The position numbers and the translations under genes are program-made. 64,000 bases of DNA from Massilia glaciei (GTDB lineage: Bacteria; Pseudomonadota; Gammaproteobacteria; Burkholderiales; Burkholderiaceae_D): NCBI RefSeq assembly GCF_003011895.2, contig NZ_PXWF02000114.1:1-64000 (forward strand), given 5' to 3'. Under the pieces are notes generated by a model. It did not search any database and was not told where the DNA came from. It saw only the letters and a program-made list of their open reading frames with translations. Every line of letters begins with the position of its first letter. Position 1 is the first letter of the stretch. Shown here piece after piece: positions 33,243 to 41,949 of this stretch.

Positions 33243-34493
33243 TCAACCCCCGGCGAGCGCGCGCAGGGAGATGCCGGTGATGTACGCGCCGTAGGTGCCG
33301 AGCGCATACCCCAGCACGGCGAGCAACACGCCGACCGGCGCCAGCGCCGGGTGGAAGGCGCTGGCGACGACCGGCGCCGATGCCGCGGCGCCAATGTTCG
33401 CCTGCGAGCCGACCGCCATCATGAACAGCGGTGCGCGGATCAGTTTGGCCATCAGGATCATCAAGCCGCCGTGGACGGCGATCCATATCAGGCCCAGCAG
33501 GAACAGCCACGGACGGTCGAGCAGGGCGCTCAGGTCCATCTGCATGCCGATCGTCGCCACCAGCACGTAGAGCATCACCGTGCCGAGGCGCGAGGCGCCG
33601 GCGCCCTCGTAGGTGCGGGCCTTTGTAAAGCTGAGCAGCAGGCCGATGGTCGTGGCGATCACGACGATCCAGAAGAACATCGAGGTCAGGCTGTAGTCCT
33701 GCAGGCGCCATTCGGCCGGCAGGGTGGCGATCCAGCCTACCAGCAGTTGCGCCATGAAATGGGCCAGTCCGGTCGCGCCGAAGCCGATCGCCAGGATCAT
33801 CATGATGTCGGTCAGGGTCGGGATGCGCGCGTGTTGCGCCTGGTATTTCTCGATGCTGTCTTTCAAGCGGTTGAGCGCGGTCAGATCGGCGCCGGTCCAA
33901 CGGTCGAACGCGGCGGAGCGGCTGGCCAGGAACAGCAAAAACGCCATCCACAGGCTCCCCACCAGGACATCGACGGCGACGAACTGGCCGAACATCGTCG
34001 CGTCCACGTTGAACACCTCGCGCATGGCGGCCTGGTTGGCGCCGCCGCCGATCCATGCGCCGGCCACGGTGGTCATGCCGCGCCAGGTGTCGCCGGCCAC
34101 GGTCTCGGGATGGATCACGCGCATCGCCTCGAACGCCACGAGGGCGCCGATCATGACGCCGACGGTTCCGGTCAGGAACATGATGATCGCCTTCGGACCG
34201 AGCCGGACGATGGCCTTGAAGTCGATCGCCACGCACAGCAGCACGAGGGAGGTGGGCAGGAGGTAGTCGCGCGCCACCGGGTACAGTTTCGAGGTCGTGC
34301 CATCGATCACGCCGAGTGTGTTGAGCAGCGAGGGGAGCAGGTAGCACAGCAGCAGCGCGGGCACGTAGTTGTAGAATTTTTTCCAACCACCATCCTCGCG
34401 GGAGGACGTCCACATCACGCCGCCGAGTATGACGGCGAGCATGCCGAAAATGACGGCATCGTTGGTGATCATGGGAACAGATACAGGCGGCAT
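33243..34493 (-). CDS. DUF819-family membrane protein, probable transporter
   Basis: The 416-residue inner membrane protein has about ten hydrophobic segments, for example AVIFGMLAVILGGVMW, NYVPALLLCYLLPSLL, AIIMFLTGTVGVMIGALVAF and WLFLLGLIWIAVHGGLMIL. The motif AGAWIGGGANQAAM and the C-terminal SQANIGAAASAPVVASAF are hallmarks of DUF819 (YjcL-like) and resemble the repeated cores of inverted-repeat carriers. The substrate is unknown. A GGAG site lies before the ATG at 34493. It is transcribed away from the MerR gene, from which it is separated by 286 bases. Confidence 0.83.
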   Translation of the reverse strand: MPPVSVPMITNDAVIFGMLAVILGGVMWTSSREDGGWKKFYNYVPALLLCYLLPSLLNTLGVIDGTTSKLYPVARDYLLPTSLVLLCVAIDFKAIVRLGPKAIIMFLTGTVGVMIGALVAFEAMRVIHPETVAGDTWRGMTTVAGAWIGGGANQAAMREVFNVDATMFGQFVAVDVLVGSLWMAFLLFLASRSAAFDRWTGADLTALNRLKDSIEKYQAQHARIPTLTDIMMILAIGFGATGLAHFMAQLLVGWIATLPAEWRLQDYSLTSMFFWIVVIATTIGLLLSFTKARTYEGAGASRLGTVMLYVLVATIGMQMDLSALLDRPWLFLLGLIWIAVHGGLMILMAKLIRAPLFMMAVGSQANIGAAASAPVVASAFHPALAPVGVLLAVLGYALGTYGAYITGISLRALAGG

Positions 34494-34779
34494 AGGGCGG
34501 GCTCCAGGGTTTTCTTGTCAGGACCGGGGAATGGCGTGCATTGTGCAGCCCGGCAATCTCGGAGCGGCGAGTATCGCCGGGCTTGCGGGCGCCGTCAATG
34601 ATGAGAAGTGCGGCGGTATTGACATCCGGCCTGCCGCGGCCGGGTGGGGCGGGCGTGGGACGCTTCGGCGCTGGGAATGGCTTGAACCGGAATTGAACTG
34701 GATTATGGCCGATATTAGTAATTTCCGATCGCATCCCGCGATATAATCGAGCCTACAACGGCACAACACGGTTCATATC

Positions 34780-35751
34780 ATGGTTCAACAATCCCCCGGG
34801 GCTGCCGACGGCGACCTTGCCCAATATCGCAGCGGCGTCGCCGCCAGGCTCGCCGGTTTGCCGGTGGAGACGCTGCGGGTGTGGGAGCGCCGTTACGGCA
34901 TCTCCGACACCGGCCGCAGCGCCCATGGGCAGCGCTTGTATTCGGACGCCCAGGTGCGGCGGCTCCGGCTGATCAAGCAACTGGTCGACCAGGGTCATCC
35001 GATCGGCGCGCTGGCCCAGTTGCCGCTTGAGCAACTGGGCGCGCTGGCGGTGGTGCCGGCGGCGCGCGCGCCAGTGGGGCCGCTGCGGGTGGCGCTGGTG
35101 GGCCAGGCGCTCGCGCTGCGCCTGGGCGGCGGGCGCGAAATGCTCGCGCTCGACATCGTGGCCCATTGCCACGATCTGGGCGGCGCGGCGACGGCATTGT
35201 CGGGCGCCGGCGCCGAGGTGCTGCTGATGGAAATCTCTGAACCGGACGACAGTGTCGTGCCGGCGGTCGCCGCGCTGCGCCAACAGCTCGGCCTCGCCGC
35301 CGTGGTGCTTTACCGCTTCTGTTCCGGCGCCACGATCCGCCAACTGCGCGCGCACGGCTGCCTCGTCGCGCGCGCGCCGGCCGATACCGCCGAGATCGTC
35401 CTGCTCTGCCAGATGGCGCTCTCCGCCGTGCCGGCCCCACAGCCGCGGATGCAGGCGGCGCAGCCGCGCTTGGGGGCGCCGGCCCCGCCCCGCTTCGACG
35501 ACCGGGCCTTGGCGCTGCTGGCCGCCGCCGGCAGCAGCGTCGCTTGCGAATGCCCGCGCCACCTGTCCGAGATATTGCTGATGCTGGGCAGCTTCGAGCG
35601 CTACAGCGAGCAGTGCGCCGCGCGCACCGTCGACGACGCGTTGCTGCACGAGCAACTAGGCCACGCCGCCGGCGCCGCCCGCATGTTGATCGAAACCGCG
35701 CTCGAGCGCGTTGCGCGGGCGGAGGGCCTGCCCTTGCCCGCCGGGATGTGA
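34780..35751 (+). CDS. MerR-family regulator with a B12-binding-like C-terminal domain
   Basis: The 323-residue protein starts with a MerR helix-turn-helix (YRSGVAARLAGLPVETLRVW, ERRYG, QRLYSDAQVRRLRLIKQLVDQG in part: QRLYSDAQVRRLRL). The rest (about 90-310) has the Rossmann-like layout of the cobalamin-binding domains of LitR/CarH light regulators, but the cobalamin ligand motif DxHxxG is not visible; the nearest text is AHCHDLGG. The domain may thus be a degenerate B12 fold. LitR-type regulators often control photolyase genes, which fits the neighbours. The upstream region is shared with the divergent DUF819 gene. Confidence 0.82.
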   Translation: MVQQSPGAADGDLAQYRSGVAARLAGLPVETLRVWERRYGISDTGRSAHGQRLYSDAQVRRLRLIKQLVDQGHPIGALAQLPLEQLGALAVVPAARAPVGPLRVALVGQALALRLGGGREMLALDIVAHCHDLGGAATALSGAGAEVLLMEISEPDDSVVPAVAALRQQLGLAAVVLYRFCSGATIRQLRAHGCLVARAPADTAEIVLLCQMALSAVPAPQPRMQAAQPRLGAPAPPRFDDRALALLAAAGSSVACECPRHLSEILLMLGSFERYSEQCAARTVDDALLHEQLGHAAGAARMLIETALERVARAEGLPLPAGM

Positions 35752-35792
35752 ACCCGCCGGGATGTGAACCTTAAGCAGAGACCAGGAAAGCC

Positions 35793-36137
35793 ATGCCAAA
35801 CGAGGACATCGCCGACGCCAAGCCCGCCCCCGCCCCCGCCCCCGCCCCAGTCCACTACGGAGCGGTCGGGCCGGCCGGCGCCACCGCCCCCGCGCGCAAG
35901 AACGCGCGCGCGCAAACGCGCCGCCTGCAAGCGGCCAAGCTGCTGCGCAGCAAATGGACCGCCACCGTCCCGCTCAACAAGGAAAAGCATTTCATCGTCA
36001 CCGCCCTGGTATCGCCGGACGTCCCGGGCGGGCTGGTCGACGCCGTCACGATCGAGGCGGTGCTGACGGGGCGCAGCTTCACCCTGCGTTGGCGCGAACT
36101 GAACGACGCGGCGCAATGGCTGCAGGGCTGGCGCTGA
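35793..36137 (+). CDS. TIGR02450-family Trp-rich protein
   Basis: The 114-residue protein begins with an Ala/Pro-rich tail (PAPAPAPAP) and then carries the family core: KLLRSKWTATVPLNKEKHFI, LVDAVTIEAVLTGRSFTLRW and WRELNDAAQWLQGW. TIGR02450 proteins are short, rich in tryptophan near the end and often encoded next to photolyase or cryptochrome genes; the biochemical role is not known. It follows the MerR gene after 41 bases and is likely co-transcribed. Confidence 0.85.
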   Translation: MPNEDIADAKPAPAPAPAPVHYGAVGPAGATAPARKNARAQTRRLQAAKLLRSKWTATVPLNKEKHFIVTALVSPDVPGGLVDAVTIEAVLTGRSFTLRWRELNDAAQWLQGWR

Positions 36138-36193
36138 CGGGCGCTGGGGGGCGCGGTTGGGCGTTTGGGCGTGGCCGCAGGGCCGGGCGGCCG

Positions 36194-36892
36194 CTACCAG
36201 GGCAGTTCGTCGCCGTTGTACGATCTGAACGAGCCGCTCGCGGCCGGCGTGAGCGCGTCGAGCACGCGCAGCATGTCGGCGGCGGCGTCATGCGCGGGGC
36301 GGCCGATGGTCTCTCCCCGAAACGGGCGCGACAGGGGCGAGTTGACGGTGCCCGGATGCAGCGCGACCAGCACGCTGTTCTTTTGGCTGCGCGAGACCTC
36401 GATCGCCGCCGTCCTGACCAGCATATTGAGGGCGGCCTTCGAGGCGCGGTAGCTGTACCAGCCGCCGAGCCGGTTGTCGCCGATGCTGCCCACTTTCGCC
36501 GACAGCATGGCCATGATGGCGCGTTCGCCGTCGAGCAGCGGCGCGAAGTGGCGCAGCAGCAGCGCGGGGCCGAAGGTGTTGGCCTCGAAGGTGGCCCGCA
36601 TCTGCGTGGCATTGAGGTCGGCGAGGCGTTTCTCCGGCATGAATGCATCGGTGTGCAGCAGGCCGGCGGCGTTGATGATCAGGTGGTAGCGCGGGCCGTG
36701 CGAGAGTTGCCGCGCGGCCTCGGCGACGCTGTCTTCGTCGGCGAAGTCGAGCCGCGGCGACGACTGGCGATGCAGGCCACGCACCGACGCGCAGCGCGGC
36801 GACGCTGTCAACAAATCGACCAGGGCGGCGCCGATCGTGCCGGACGCTCCTGTCACAAGTGCGTGGAATTGGTCGGGAAGGCTGTCCATCAT
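36194..36892 (-). CDS. Short-chain dehydrogenase/reductase, CsgA/C-factor-like
   Basis: The protein of about 232 residues has the Rossmann start LVTGASGTIGAALV, NAAGLLHT (NNAG-like), the active-site pattern AKVGS, YSYRASK (Tyr and Lys) and the proline loop HPGTVNSPLS. It belongs to the SDR superfamily, closest to the C-factor/CsgA-like branch that occurs in many photolyase gene clusters; substrate unknown. A start at 36892 has GGAG 9 bases upstream; ATG 36913 would add seven residues and lacks one. It converges with the TIGR02450 gene. Confidence 0.85.
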   Translation of the reverse strand: MMDSLPDQFHALVTGASGTIGAALVDLLTASPRCASVRGLHRQSSPRLDFADEDSVAEAARQLSHGPRYHLIINAAGLLHTDAFMPEKRLADLNATQMRATFEANTFGPALLLRHFAPLLDGERAIMAMLSAKVGSIGDNRLGGWYSYRASKAALNMLVRTAAIEVSRSQKNSVLVALHPGTVNSPLSRPFRGETIGRPAHDAAADMLRVLDALTPAASGSFRSYNGDELPW

Positions 36893-36940
36893 GCTGTGCG
36901 GCTCCGTTTTCATTGTTTCTGCATCGTTTCGGCATCGCTC

Positions 36941-36966
36941 AAAAAAACGCCAACATGCGTTGGCGT
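36941..36966 (-). terminator. Terminator after the fasciclin gene
   Basis: ACGCCAAC / GTTGGCGT with loop ATGC; the A-run at 36941-36947 gives a T-run in the minus direction. It lies 33 bases past the fasciclin stop. Confidence 0.9.
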
Positions 36967-36998
36967 ATCAAAGGGGGACGTGGGCGGGCGTGCCCGGT

Positions 36999-37457
36999 TT
37001 ACATCTTCGGCATCAGCACGGTGTCGATGACGTGGATGACGCCATTGTCGGCGCCGATGTCGGTGTTGGTGACGTGGGCATTGTCGACCATCACCTTGCC
37101 GTTCTTGGCCTTGACTTTCACCGCGCTGCCTTCGACCGTCGTGACCATGCCTGGCTTGACGTCGGCTGCCATGACCTTGCCCGCCACGACGTGGTAAGTG
37201 AGGACCTTGGTCAGCGCGGCCTTATCCTTGAGCAGGGCGTCGAGCTTGGCCTTGGGGATCTTGGCGAACGCGGCGTCGGTCGGCGCAAAGACCGTGAACG
37301 GCCCCGGGCCCTTGAGCGTGTCGACCAGGCCCGCCGCCGCCACCGCCGTGACCAGGGTGTTGAACGTGCCCGCCGATTTTGCCGTCTCGACGATGTCGGC
37401 CGCACTTGCCGCGCCAAACGCCATCGTCATTGCTGCTGCCATGAGAAATTTCTTCAT
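36999..37457 (-). CDS. Secreted fasciclin (FAS1) domain protein
   Basis: The 152-residue protein begins at the ATG at 37457 with AGGAG 7 bases upstream; the signal peptide [16 protein letters not shown] is cut before ADIVE. The mature part is one FAS1 domain: [20 protein letters not shown] (H1 motif region), [32 protein letters not shown] and the H2-like [16 protein letters not shown]1 proteins mediate adhesion outside the cell. It is a single gene with its own terminator and a 350-base upstream region. Confidence 0.92.
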   Translation of the reverse strand: MKKFLMAAAMTMAFGAASAADIVETAKSAGTFNTLVTAVAAAGLVDTLKGPGPFTVFAPTDAAFAKIPKAKLDALLKDKAALTKVLTYHVVAGKVMAADVKPGMVTTVEGSAVKVKAKNGKVMVDNAHVTNTDIGADNGVIHVIDTVLMPKM

Positions 37458-37807
37458 TGTGAGCTCCTGTAGTTGAATCATCGCGAAATGCGGGGTTTTT
37501 GACGGCTGTCACCGTGTGACCCGGTATCAAGCGCCTTTGCTTGAACCGTTGTTGAACCGTTTGATACTGATATTATCGAACAAATCTTGGTGTGTCCAAC
37601 GTGATTCGGTACAAATATCGTCAAAAGCGGGTCATTATCGGTTCACTTGATGTGCGCCATGCCTGGACTTCCGCCGCCGCCCACGGCCGTTTTCGGGGAG
37701 CCGCGGGCCCAAACCCGGTATCATTCCTCCAGGGCGCCATCCGGAGACCGGAGCGCCGCGTCAGCCGCCGTGCAATAAGGCACTGCGGACAGGAGATTGG
37801 ATTTTGT
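37458..37807. other. Divergent promoter region between fasciclin and MYG1-like genes
   Basis: No gene is seen. The stretch includes a repeated TTGAACCGTTG-like motif (near 37541 and 37552: GAACCGTTGTTGAACCGTTTG) and an AT-rich block at 37560-37630. Frames open into it from 37808 lack coding character. Confidence 0.5.
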
Positions 37808-38752
37808 ATGGTGATTGTGACCCACAGCGGCAAGTTCCACGCCGACGACGCGTGGGCCGTGGCGGTGCTCAAGATATTGTTTCCCCAGGCCGAGGTTGCG
37901 CGCACGCGCGAGCCGGCACGGGTCGAGGCGGCCGACTTCGCGGTGGACGTCGGCGGTGTTTGGGACCCTGCCACGGGGCGCTTCGACCACCACCAGAAGG
38001 GTTTCTCGGGCGCGCGGCCAAGCGGCGTGCCCTACGCCAGCGCCGGCCTGGTGTGGCGGGAATACGGGGCGCGCTGCGTCGGCACGCTCGCCGCGGCGCA
38101 TACGGGGCACCAGCTGGCGGACGATAAGGCGGTGGAAATGGCGCATGCCATCGACGCCGATATCGTGCAGTACCTCGACTTGTCCGATGTGGGCGCGGCC
38201 AAGAACGCGCCGGGCGGCTATGGCCTGTCCGCCGTGGTGTCCGGGTTCAATCCCAACTGGCTCGACGAGCAAAATCTGGGCTACGGCGACGCCGCCGATG
38301 CACACAGGCTCAGTCAATTCACCCGCGCCATGGAACTACTCACCGACATCATGATCAACGCGGTCAAATACCGTGTCGGCGCCATGCTCTCGGTCGAACT
38401 GGTAAGGCGGGCGGAGGTGCTCGAAGAGGGCAGGGTGCTGTTTCTGGAAAACGGCGCGGTGCCCTGGACCCAGGTGGTGCGCAAGGAAATGCCCAAAGTG
38501 CTGTTCGTCATCAGCCACAATATCGCCGAGCAGCGCCACATGATCCACACGATCCCGGTCAGCCCTGACAGTTTCACCGCGCGCGCCGATCTGCCCGAGG
38601 CATGGGCCGGCTTGCGTGACGCGCAACTGGCGGCCGTGACCGGGGTCGACGACGCCGGCTTTTGCCACAATGGCCGGTTCATCGCGTCGGCCAAGTCCTA
38701 TGCCGGCATACGCGCCATGGCGTCGCTGGCGCTGCAGGCCTTTGAAAAATAA
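37808..38752 (+). CDS. MYG1-family DHH-like metal-dependent protein
   Basis: The 314-residue protein shows the MYG1 signature: VTHSGKFHADDAWAVAVLK at the N-terminus, DVGGVWDPATGRFDHHQKGF with the DHH motif, and YPSAGLVW-like PYASAGLVWREYG. DIVQYLDLSD carries further acidic residues. Eukaryotic MYG1 is a 3'-5' RNA exonuclease; bacterial members are assumed to be metal-dependent phosphoesterases of unknown substrate. The ATG is at 37808. It converges with the aspartokinase gene 12 bases away. Confidence 0.87.
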   Translation: MVIVTHSGKFHADDAWAVAVLKILFPQAEVARTREPARVEAADFAVDVGGVWDPATGRFDHHQKGFSGARPSGVPYASAGLVWREYGARCVGTLAAAHTGHQLADDKAVEMAHAIDADIVQYLDLSDVGAAKNAPGGYGLSAVVSGFNPNWLDEQNLGYGDAADAHRLSQFTRAMELLTDIMINAVKYRVGAMLSVELVRRAEVLEEGRVLFLENGAVPWTQVVRKEMPKVLFVISHNIAEQRHMIHTIPVSPDSFTARADLPEAWAGLRDAQLAAVTGVDDAGFCHNGRFIASAKSYAGIRAMASLALQAFEK

Positions 38753-38764
38753 CGTGCCCGCGAT

Positions 38765-40171
38765 TTACTTCGCGTTGAAAAACTCCGCGTGAATCAGGCT
38801 CAGGGCCAGGCGCCGGTCTTGGCGGTCGACCAGCATATAGGCCGCCACTTCGCTCGCGCCCGCCGCGCTCATGGTGACGCGCACGCCGCCGGCGAGCGCC
38901 GCCGACAAGGCCCGGCTGGCGATCGCGCTGCCCACGTTCGAGGCGTCGAGAACGCCGTCTCCGACCACCGCCACGATGGCGACCGCGTCGTTGCGGCTGA
39001 CCTCGACGACGCCGGCCATGTGGTGGGTCGCCAGCGCCTCGTAGGCGGCGTCGAGATGCTCGCGCGAGAGCAGCACGTTGATCGCCGTTTGCGCCGTCAG
39101 GACGCTCTTGATGTTGATGCCGTTACGATCCAACGTGGAGGTGACCTCGGCCAGGATGCCGGGCTTGAAGCCCACACCCGGGCCGTGCAGCTTGAGGATG
39201 GCCACATCGTCGGTTGACGAGACGCTCTTGACGACATCGTGGGTGACGGTGCGCTCGCCGTCGATGACGGTGAACGCGTGCAGGCCAAGGTCGGGACGCG
39301 TGATGTTGAGGATGCGGATCGGGATCGCCTGGTCGAACAGCGGCTCGACCGTGCGCGGATGGAGAATCTTGGCGCCAAAATAGGACAGCTCGGCCGCCTC
39401 CAGGTAGTGCAGCCGGGCGATCGAATGGGGCGCCTCGACCGCGCCTGGGTCGGCGCTCAGGAAGCCGTCCACATCCTTCCAGACGTCGAGCGATTCGGCG
39501 CCGATGCAGCGCGCGATCGACGCGGCCGAGTAGTCGGAGCCGCCGCGCCCGAACAGGGTCGTCTTGCCGTCCCGGCTCACGCCGTAGAAGCCGGGCACGA
39601 CCACGATGCCGTCGCCGGCCAGGGCCGCCGACACCTGCGCCGCGCTGGCCTCGAAATCGCAGGCGGCGTTGCCGAACACGCCGTCGGTGAACAAGCCGAT
39701 ATCCTCGGGCAGGGCCTCGCGCGCGGCGATGCCGCGGCTTTGCAGCACCGCCGTCAGCAACAGGCTCGAGAGGCGCTCGCCATAGCTGAGGATGACATCG
39801 TTGACGAAGTCGGGGACGTCGCCGATGTAGTGGATGCCGGTCAGGAAACGCTCGAGCTGGTCGAGGCGGGCGTTGAGGGCCGCCTCGGTGCTGGCGCGCT
39901 GCCGCAGGTCGGCGATGTTGGCGTCCAGGATCTCCTTCTTCAGGGCGCGCAAGGTCAGCGTGTAGTCGCGGCTCTCGGCCAGCGCGGACAGCTTGCCGGC
40001 GCCCTCCTTGGCGGCCTGGACGCAGGCGACGAGCGCGTTGGTGATGCCGAAAAACGCCGACACCACCAGCACCAGCGGGCGCTGGTAGGTTTGCACGACA
40101 TTGACCACGCGGTCGATGTCTTCGGGGCGGCGCAGGTTGGAGCCACCAAATTTGACGACGATTTTCTTCAT
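38765..40171 (-). CDS. lysC: Aspartate kinase with C-terminal ACT regulatory domains
   Basis: The 468-residue enzyme phosphorylates aspartate, the first step toward lysine, threonine and methionine. It begins KKIVVKFGGSN (phosphate loop), carries LFTDGVFGNA and TLFGRGGSDYSAASIA (the nucleotide and aspartate sites), then two ACT modules (DDVAILKLHGPGVGFKPGI, quoted in part: LHGPGVGFKPGI, and AIVAVVGDGV) that give feedback control by amino acids. The form is the monofunctional one resembling LysC or the kinase half of ThrA. The start at 40171 has AGGATC upstream. No other lysine or threonine gene is adjacent. Confidence 0.9.
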   Translation of the reverse strand: MKKIVVKFGGSNLRRPEDIDRVVNVVQTYQRPLVLVVSAFFGITNALVACVQAAKEGAGKLSALAESRDYTLTLRALKKEILDANIADLRQRASTEAALNARLDQLERFLTGIHYIGDVPDFVNDVILSYGERLSSLLLTAVLQSRGIAAREALPEDIGLFTDGVFGNAACDFEASAAQVSAALAGDGIVVVPGFYGVSRDGKTTLFGRGGSDYSAASIARCIGAESLDVWKDVDGFLSADPGAVEAPHSIARLHYLEAAELSYFGAKILHPRTVEPLFDQAIPIRILNITRPDLGLHAFTVIDGERTVTHDVVKSVSSTDDVAILKLHGPGVGFKPGILAEVTSTLDRNGINIKSVLTAQTAINVLLSREHLDAAYEALATHHMAGVVEVSRNDAVAIVAVVGDGVLDASNVGSAIASRALSAALAGGVRVTMSAAGASEVAAYMLVDRQDRRLALSLIHAEFFNAK

Positions 40172-40539
40172 TTGCTGATCCTGGACAAGCACTGCAATTA
40201 TTGGGCCTTGGAAGTATGGGCGCGGGCCCGGTCCTTGTCAAAGTTCTCCTGGGACGCGCGGAAGCTGACCACTGCGCGGTTCGTCTATGCCGTCCCGCGG
40301 GGCCGCGCTTCGGACCTTTCCCGTCTTCAACTGGAAAAGGCCGTCATGGACGTTCCGGTCGTGCTCGCGTCGCTGCTGCTCATGCTGGCGGTGTACCCCG
40401 GCGCGGCGATAGCGTGATCCTGTTCGTCCCGCTTTGCGCGCCGCTCGGCGCGCGCCTGGCCGATCCGGGCGCCGCGCCGCCGATGTTCAGCGGCGTGTTC
40501 ATGGAACAACTGGTGGCCTTCGTCAGGCTGTATTACGCT
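40172..40539. other. Intergenic region with no recognised gene
   Basis: Two short plus-strand frames end in hydrophobic stretches (VVLASLLLMLAVYPGAAIA and VILFVPLCAPLGARL), but they are in different frames and show no family resemblance. They might be remnants of a membrane protein; nothing firm supports it. Confidence 0.4.
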
Positions 40540-41496
40540 TCAAGCGAGCAGTGATTTGTACAAGTTGAAGCAGCTGACAATACTGATCAGTGTGCCAACG
40601 AGGAGCAGCAAGGCGCGTGTTGCCAGCCGTTTTGTGACCAACGCGGCGAAAGGCGCGGCAAACAAGCCGCCAATGACGAGGCCAAGCACCAGTACCCAAA
40701 CCCCGGTCCCGATCATCAGCGCGAAAGCGGTCGCGCCGGCCAGCGCCAGGTAAAACTCAGCGAAGTTAACCGAGCCGATTGTCGTGCGTGGATCGCAACC
40801 GGAGCCGACCAGTGAAGTCGTGACCACAGGCCCCCATCCGCCGCCGCCCGCAGAATCGACAAAGCCGCCGAACAAGGCGAGCTTGCCGACATGGCGGGGC
40901 TGGTCCTTGCGTGGAGAGATCTTGCGCCATGCTTTGCTCAGGATGTACAGACCCATGATGAGCAGGTAGGCCGATATGAAAGGCTTCAATGCCTTACCGT
41001 CGATTTGCGTCACCAGCACCGCGCCAAGAATCGCCCCGATCATGCCTGGCACCAGCAAGCGCAAGAACAGCCTTTTGTCCACATTTCCCAGTTTTGCATG
41101 CGCCACCCCCGATACCCCGGTGGTGAAGATCTCAGCGATGTGGACGCTGGCGCTGGCCATTGCGGGTGTGGCGCCCACGCTCAGCAGGAAGGTCGTCGAG
41201 GTAATCCCATAGGCCATGCCGAGCGCTCCGTCGACGGCCTGGGCGAAGAAGCCGACCGCCACTGCGGCCCAGAACATCCTGTCGGAAAGGGTTTGCTTGA
41301 CAAGCGAAAGCACGGTGCCGGAATCGTTCCCTTGGAGGAAGCGGGCCAGGACAAATATCACCAGCGTTAGCATGACCAGTGAGGTGAAGCCCATGGCCAG
41401 GCGAATGGCCAGCGGCAGTGGCGGGTTGGGATCTTGCGCTGCAAGCTGCGCACCTGGCTGCGCCGATATGCGCCCCAATTTCCGATACAGCTTCAT
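40540..41496 (-). CDS. TauE/SafE-family membrane exporter
   Basis: This 318-residue protein has about eight membrane helices (LVMLTLVIFVLARFL, MFWAAVAVGFFAQAVDGALG, LVPGMIGAILGAVLVT, VWVLVLGLVIGGLFAAPFA, LLLLVGTLISIVSCF). GALGMAYGITSTTFLLSVG and GGGWGPVVTTSLVGSG are the two inverted family motifs, each with Gly/Pro-rich turns. TauE/SafE proteins are thought to export sulfite or organosulfonates; here the substrate is not clear. GGGAAG lies before the ATG at 41496. It stands alone. Confidence 0.9.
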   Translation of the reverse strand: MKLYRKLGRISAQPGAQLAAQDPNPPLPLAIRLAMGFTSLVMLTLVIFVLARFLQGNDSGTVLSLVKQTLSDRMFWAAVAVGFFAQAVDGALGMAYGITSTTFLLSVGATPAMASASVHIAEIFTTGVSGVAHAKLGNVDKRLFLRLLVPGMIGAILGAVLVTQIDGKALKPFISAYLLIMGLYILSKAWRKISPRKDQPRHVGKLALFGGFVDSAGGGGWGPVVTTSLVGSGCDPRTTIGSVNFAEFYLALAGATAFALMIGTGVWVLVLGLVIGGLFAAPFAALVTKRLATRALLLLVGTLISIVSCFNLYKSLLA

Positions 41497-41949
41497 GGTC
41501 TTCCCTTTTTCAGCGCTCTTGAATATGAATCCCGAACAGTAGCCGCATTTGATTAATACGGGAACGACACTTTTTCCCTTGTCTTATGACTTTCGTGTAT
41601 AAACCGGCCGTTTTCGAATGCGGGGCGCGTGGCGGCGAGCGGCTGACCGAATCGACCATCAAGGAGAGCCTGGCGCATGGATTGAGCGGCGGGCGGTTAC
41701 ACGTAGTCTTTGATGAAATCGCCGTATGCGCGCCGATCGATTGCGCGCGGCGAAGTGGCGGCGATCGCCGCTGCGTATGGGGGGGCGCCGGTCGCCGTCA
41801 AAACCGGACGCGAACCACGGCACAGGGTTGTCGCGCGCAGCCAACGAACTAAAAGGGTGGCGAGAAAATCAGCAGGTTCCCGAATTGAGTGGCTGAAAGC
41901 GCGGTGTTTCAGTTCATAATTACATTTTTATCAACACAGGGAGTTCGGA
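41497..41949. other. Intergenic region, possible gene remnants only
   Basis: No intact gene is seen. On the minus strand 41680-41860 could encode the end of a protein (…RRAYGDFIKDYV then stop), with a hint of a frameshift (PWFASGFDGD in another frame), but the family is not recognisable. The left part should hold the promoter of the TauE-like gene. Confidence 0.4.
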
